NCBI GenBank assembly: GCA_905372205.1
Contig: CAJPOH010000031.1
Coordinates: 1 to 8,063 of the forward strand
Reading direction: 5' to 3'
Source of the DNA: an uncultured Treponema sp.
GTDB lineage: Bacteria > Spirochaetota > Spirochaetia > Treponematales > Treponemataceae
Length of the DNA: 8,063 bases
Shown here: positions 7,150 through 8,063 of the stretch, in pieces
How positions within the stretch are numbered: position 1 is the stretch's first letter
How the letters are laid out: each line of letters starts with the position of its first letter
Notes under the pieces: model-generated
What the model was told of the DNA's origin: nothing
What the model saw: the letters and a program-made list of their open reading frames with translations, nothing else
Database searches by the model: none
Translations under genes and position numbers: made by a program

Positions 7150-7152
7150 TTA
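7128..7152. other. Compositional and taxonomic junction (probable chimera point)
   Basis: Left of here the sequence is AT-rich and spirochaete-like (20/60 GC at 7021-7080). Right of here it is a Bacteroidetes-type gene (29/60 at 7201-7260, 32/60 at 7321-7380). The solute-binding gene loses its 5' part here while the SusD gene keeps its own stop codon at 7150-7152. The exact join cannot be placed within about 20 bases. No insertion-sequence ends, target duplication or tRNA gene is visible at it. Confidence 0.7.
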
Positions 7153-8063
7153 ATCGTTGTAGGTCCAACCGGGGTTCTGCGTCAGGCGTGAGTTATGTTT
7201 CAGTTCACTGTGACGGATAGGCCAGAAATACATCTTGTCGGAGAAAGTGGTGCGCAGATTGTTGATAGGAATAATCTGTTGGAATTCCGCCGGATGGTTG
7301 GCATCCATCATCACGTTACATCCATAAATGCGCTGATTGAGTTCGCGAGGTGCGTCTTTCCAGCGGCGCAGATCGAAGTAACGCTTGCCCTCGCCCATGA
7401 ATTCGATCATGCGTTCGCGCTTGATCTTGGCACGCAAGAGGTCTTTGTTGGCATAAACATCCGTGGAATAATCGGGCACTCCACCACGTATACGTCTGGG
7501 ATGTATGCCTTTCTGTATCTCGGTAATGTCACGACGAATGTTGTAAGTGCCGTCAAGTTCGTTGAGTGCCTCGGCATAAAGCAACAGGATGTCGGCATAA
7601 CGAATAGCGGGTTCGGCCCTGTCCTTGATATTCCTGTAATCTTCGCGGTCAGGAACGTCGGTGGGGTTGACATATTTTTTCACACTGATCCCCGTGCGCA
7701 GGTAGAATTGCGAGTTGTTATAGCCGTTGCCACTGCCACGATAATAGAAAGTCTGACGGTTGTGGTGGGTGCTTTCCGGATCACCTAAATACTCCCACAC
7801 AGACCCGTTATAGCCTACAGAAGCATAAAAACGTGGTTCGCGGTTGGCATATTGCAGCGACACATTAGCAGCCAACGGCTTGTATTTTCCACGCCGATAA
7901 TCACGTGCTGTGGTAAATCCCTTGAGGCGTTCGGCCCCGTTTCCGCCGTTCAGTTCACTGTCTTTACCGGGGCAGTCGGTACCATCATTCATATAATAAG
8001 CGTCTACCATCTTCTGGGTAAGACCATGTGTGTTCCAGCCGCCAAAGTCGCGTGGCATGGAAT
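7150..8063 (-). CDS. SusD/RagB-family outer-membrane lipoprotein, C-terminal part
   Basis: SusD-like proteins are surface lipoproteins that cap a SusC-type TonB-dependent transporter and bind glycans (or other nutrients) in Bacteroidetes. The frame is open through the right edge (SMPRDFGGWNTHG...), so the 5' half, including the lipoprotein signal, lies outside. About 303 residues remain of a family usually 500-650 long. Diagnostic segments in order are MVDAYYMNDG, AIRYADILLLYAEALNE, the 'RxxEfxgEgkRyfDLrRW' block as KRERMIEFMGEGKRYFDLRR, and the closing MYFWPIRHSELKHN and LTQNPGW. The end is natural, stop TAA at 7150-7152. Codon use and GC differ sharply from every other gene in the window. 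Family is certain; ligand and source genus are not determined, though Bacteroides, Prevotella or a relative fits. Confidence 0.95.
   Translation of the reverse strand, partial: SMPRDFGGWNTHGLTQKMVDAYYMNDGTDCPGKDSELNGGNGAERLKGFTTARDYRRGKYKPLAANVSLQYANREPRFYASVGYNGSVWEYLGDPESTHHNRQTFYYRGSGNGYNNSQFYLRTGISVKKYVNPTDVPDREDYRNIKDRAEPAIRYADILLLYAEALNELDGTYNIRRDITEIQKGIHPRRIRGGVPDYSTDVYANKDLLRAKIKRERMIEFMGEGKRYFDLRRWKDAPRELNQRIYGCNVMMDANHPAEFQQIIPINNLRTTFSDKMYFWPIRHSELKHNSRLTQNPGWTYND

Noticed and set aside
7195..7788. Plus-strand 197-residue open frame opposite the SusD gene.
   Set aside because: The SusD frame is unmistakable on the other strand; the plus-strand product shows no family motif and reflects the higher GC of this segment.

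Overview
The window looks like chromosomal DNA of a low-GC, host-associated spirochaete, most probably Treponema-like. This rests on recalled resemblance of the ThyX N-terminus (MAHCIS...), on a Rpn/PD-(D/E)XK 'transposase' family tail of the kind abundant in Treponema, and on AT-rich base composition; no search was run. The last ~900 bases do not fit. They carry the C-terminal half of a Bacteroidetes-type SusD/RagB lipoprotein at clearly higher GC. The change falls within about 20-30 bases near 7130-7152, so the window is either a chimeric (metagenomic) assembly or, less likely, a genuine insertion.

Plus strand, 1-3942. The window opens inside an Rpn-family gene, of which only the C-terminal part is present (1-381). 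That part has a four-copy 12-bp repeat and a strong internal ribosome binding site with an in-frame ATG. A gene-free stretch (382-697) follows, with a terminator, two further GC-rich hairpins, a possible scrap of a second Rpn-like tail, and a near-consensus promoter 10 bases before thyX. thyX (flavin-dependent thymidylate synthase) is followed by a tyrosine phenol-lyase gene with its own AGGAGG site and a strong intrinsic terminator, then by a GTG-started family 2 glycosyltransferase.

Minus strand, 7152 down to 3947. A compact gene row reads: truncated probable solute-binding protein, carbamate kinase (arcC), a NYN-nuclease/OST-HTH protein, ruvC, ruvA. The spacings are 25, 36, 1 and -11 bases, so these genes are probably co-transcribed. 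ruvA ends 4 bases from the convergent glycosyltransferase stop. ruvB does not follow ruvA.

Biologically, the window joins nucleotide metabolism (ThyX), fermentative amino-acid use (tyrosine to phenol, pyruvate and ammonia; carbamoyl phosphate to ATP) and Holliday-junction processing (RuvA, RuvC), with an RNA-binding/nuclease-like gene tightly coupled to ruvC. The observations most worth following are the internal start in the Rpn gene (compare the intragenic antitoxins of E. coli Rpn proteins), the NYN-ruvC junction with its nine-A tract, and the compositional break near 7150.
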